Made by a program: the position numbers and the translations under genes. This document shows, piece by piece, positions 63,253 through 64,000 of a DNA stretch of 64,000 bases (the stretch's first letter is position 1; each line of letters opens with the position of its first letter). The notes beneath the pieces are model-generated. The model searched no databases, was not told the origin of the DNA, and worked only from the letters and a program-made list of their open reading frames with translations. The DNA is taken from positions 434,001 through 498,000 of the forward strand of contig NC_019745.1 in assembly GCF_000317555.1 (NCBI RefSeq), written 5' to 3'. This DNA is from Gloeocapsa sp. PCC 7428. Its GTDB lineage: Bacteria > Cyanobacteriota > Cyanobacteriia > Cyanobacteriales > Chroococcidiopsidaceae.

Positions 63253-64000
63253 TCAACCAGCGATTTCGGCTGGCTGCTCGATTTGCAAGAACGCACGTAC
63301 TTTTTGCAAATAAGTTTCTGCATCTTCTAGCATGGGGAAATGAGCCGTGTTAGGAATCATGACATATTCAACTACGGGGTTCAACTCCGCAGCTTGGCGT
63401 CCCATTGCGGCAGGAATAATTTTGTCATATTCTCCAGCGACTAACAGCGTTGGTACTGTAATCCGCGCGAACTCTTGCGGCATGACTTCAGCCGCTTGTT
63501 TACTCACCGAAGTAAAGATTGTGCCTAAAGCTGCCTCATAATCAGCAACAAGAAAATCTTGTAAGAAAGCTTTACGTTCCGCCGCTGGTATCGGACGATG
63601 TAAAAACCGCGCAATAAACATCCGGTCAACAAGAGGTATTTTACTCAACCACTTCGGACGAAACTTGACGACATAGCCACCAAACTTATGAAAGGCAGCA
63701 AAAGCTTTTTCATCGTACTCAAAAATTCCACTACAAGTAAGAATTGCGCGGTGTACTCGTTGTGGGTAGCGATTCAGAAATAAAGTGGCAACCGATGCGC
63801 CCATCGAATGCGCATTAATGTACACTTGCTGAAGTTGCAATTGATCTAATAGCGCTGCCAAGTCGTCTGCGTATTCTTCTAACTCATAGGTTAATTCTTG
63901 CACTGCTGCTGATTTTTCTCGCGGCATTTCTGAGTCGGCAACTGCAATACTTGTCGATGGTAGCGGCGATCTACCGAGAGATCTGCCAAATCCTCGCAGA
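63253..64000 (-). CDS. Alpha/beta hydrolase, N-terminus beyond the window
   Basis: The frame remains open to the right edge, so the start lies outside; a Met at 63927 is internal. Visible ~248 residues: LRGFGRSPLPST (the loop before the lid), then INAHSMGASVAT with the nucleophile Ser in A-H-S-M-G, LLVAGEYDKIIP with the acidic residue, and MIPNTAHFPMLED with the catalytic His. This is the classic arrangement of esterase/lipase/haloperoxidase-like hydrolases. Substrate unknown. It is followed after 15 bp by the marC-type gene. Confidence 0.88.
   Translation of the reverse strand, partial: LRGFGRSLGRSPLPSTSIAVADSEMPREKSAAVQELTYELEEYADDLAALLDQLQLQQVYINAHSMGASVATLFLNRYPQRVHRAILTCSGIFEYDEKAFAAFHKFGGYVVKFRPKWLSKIPLVDRMFIARFLHRPIPAAERKAFLQDFLVADYEAALGTIFTSVSKQAAEVMPQEFARITVPTLLVAGEYDKIIPAAMGRQAAELNPVVEYVMIPNTAHFPMLEDAETYLQKVRAFLQIEQPAEIAG

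Noticed and set aside
1-64000. tRNA, rRNA or tmRNA genes
   Set aside because: No T-loop-like GGTTCRANTCC with matching acceptor arms was recognised by eye in the spacers. A tRNAscan-SE run would settle this.

Overview
The window is a stretch of cyanobacterial chromosome. It carries psaE (photosystem I), ndhO (photosynthetic NDH-1), a plmA-type GntR regulator, a pedR-like LuxR regulator and several families known almost only from cyanobacteria (KGK domain, DUF4278, DUF6391, DUF6887/DUF6888, DUF3536-type GH57). The octamer GCGATCGC (HIP1) is frequent inside genes. The gene set and the intergenic repeats would suit a unicellular or colonial Chroococcidiopsidales/Chroococcales-like organism; this is inference, not a placement. 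No rRNA, recognisable tRNA, CRISPR array, complete insertion sequence or prophage was seen.

Layout. 1-1072: the right edge of what is probably an NRPS/PKS region (3' end of a type II thioesterase, then an Sfp-type phosphopantetheinyl transferase). 1168-4912: a small regulatory and accessory block. It holds a TetR-type gene with an IS1-like zinc-ribbon tail divergent from a Rieske oxygenase, a hotdog thioesterase divergent from a second TetR gene with two palindromic operators between them, a small foldback element, and the DUF6888/DUF6887 pair. 4936-9652: penicillin acylase and an FecE-like ATPase, then a PMT-type glycosyltransferase. 9670-18614: trmB, a phosphoesterase, msrA, a GAF hybrid histidine kinase, a ferredoxin-tailed aldo/keto reductase, a bifunctional nuclease and ribE. 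18707-27478: carboxypeptidase M32, sucrose synthase, a Ca2+/H+ antiporter and a large GH57 enzyme.

27644-31123 is the most interesting accessory block: a dynamin-like GTPase followed closely by two small KGK-domain proteins, with a decayed HNH endonuclease fragment behind them. 31371-39006 holds a DUF296 protein, an RsmB/NOP methyltransferase, a DUF2157 plus GDYXXLXY membrane/exported pair, an aminoglycoside-phosphotransferase fragment, era, pfkA and an aspartoacylase-like hydrolase. 39313-42523 is a tightly coupled operon (4-bp stop/start overlaps): a CDF metal transporter lacking its C-terminal domain, a PhoA-type alkaline phosphatase and a small secreted protein. 42685-46280 holds a histidine phosphatase and secreted or small proteins. 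46583-50023 is a large PAS/GGDEF/EAL protein.

50460-64000 is mostly core metabolism: ndhO, a malate dehydrogenase, a 56-residue membrane protein, psaE-mutM as an operon, DUF6391, a pedR-like gene, tandem retropepsin-like proteases, trpD, a membrane-anchored protein with two HTH-like segments, an S1-domain protein, a dienelactone hydrolase between two copies of a direct repeat, plmA, marC and a truncated alpha/beta hydrolase at the right edge.

Intergenic DNA is rich in repeats: two copies of a MITE-like foldback element (4310-4400 and 55191-55370), G/A-rich then C/T-rich foldback tracts between convergent genes, a TAGTTGA heptamer array, and paired hairpins. All function statements come from motif recognition by eye. 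No database search was run.
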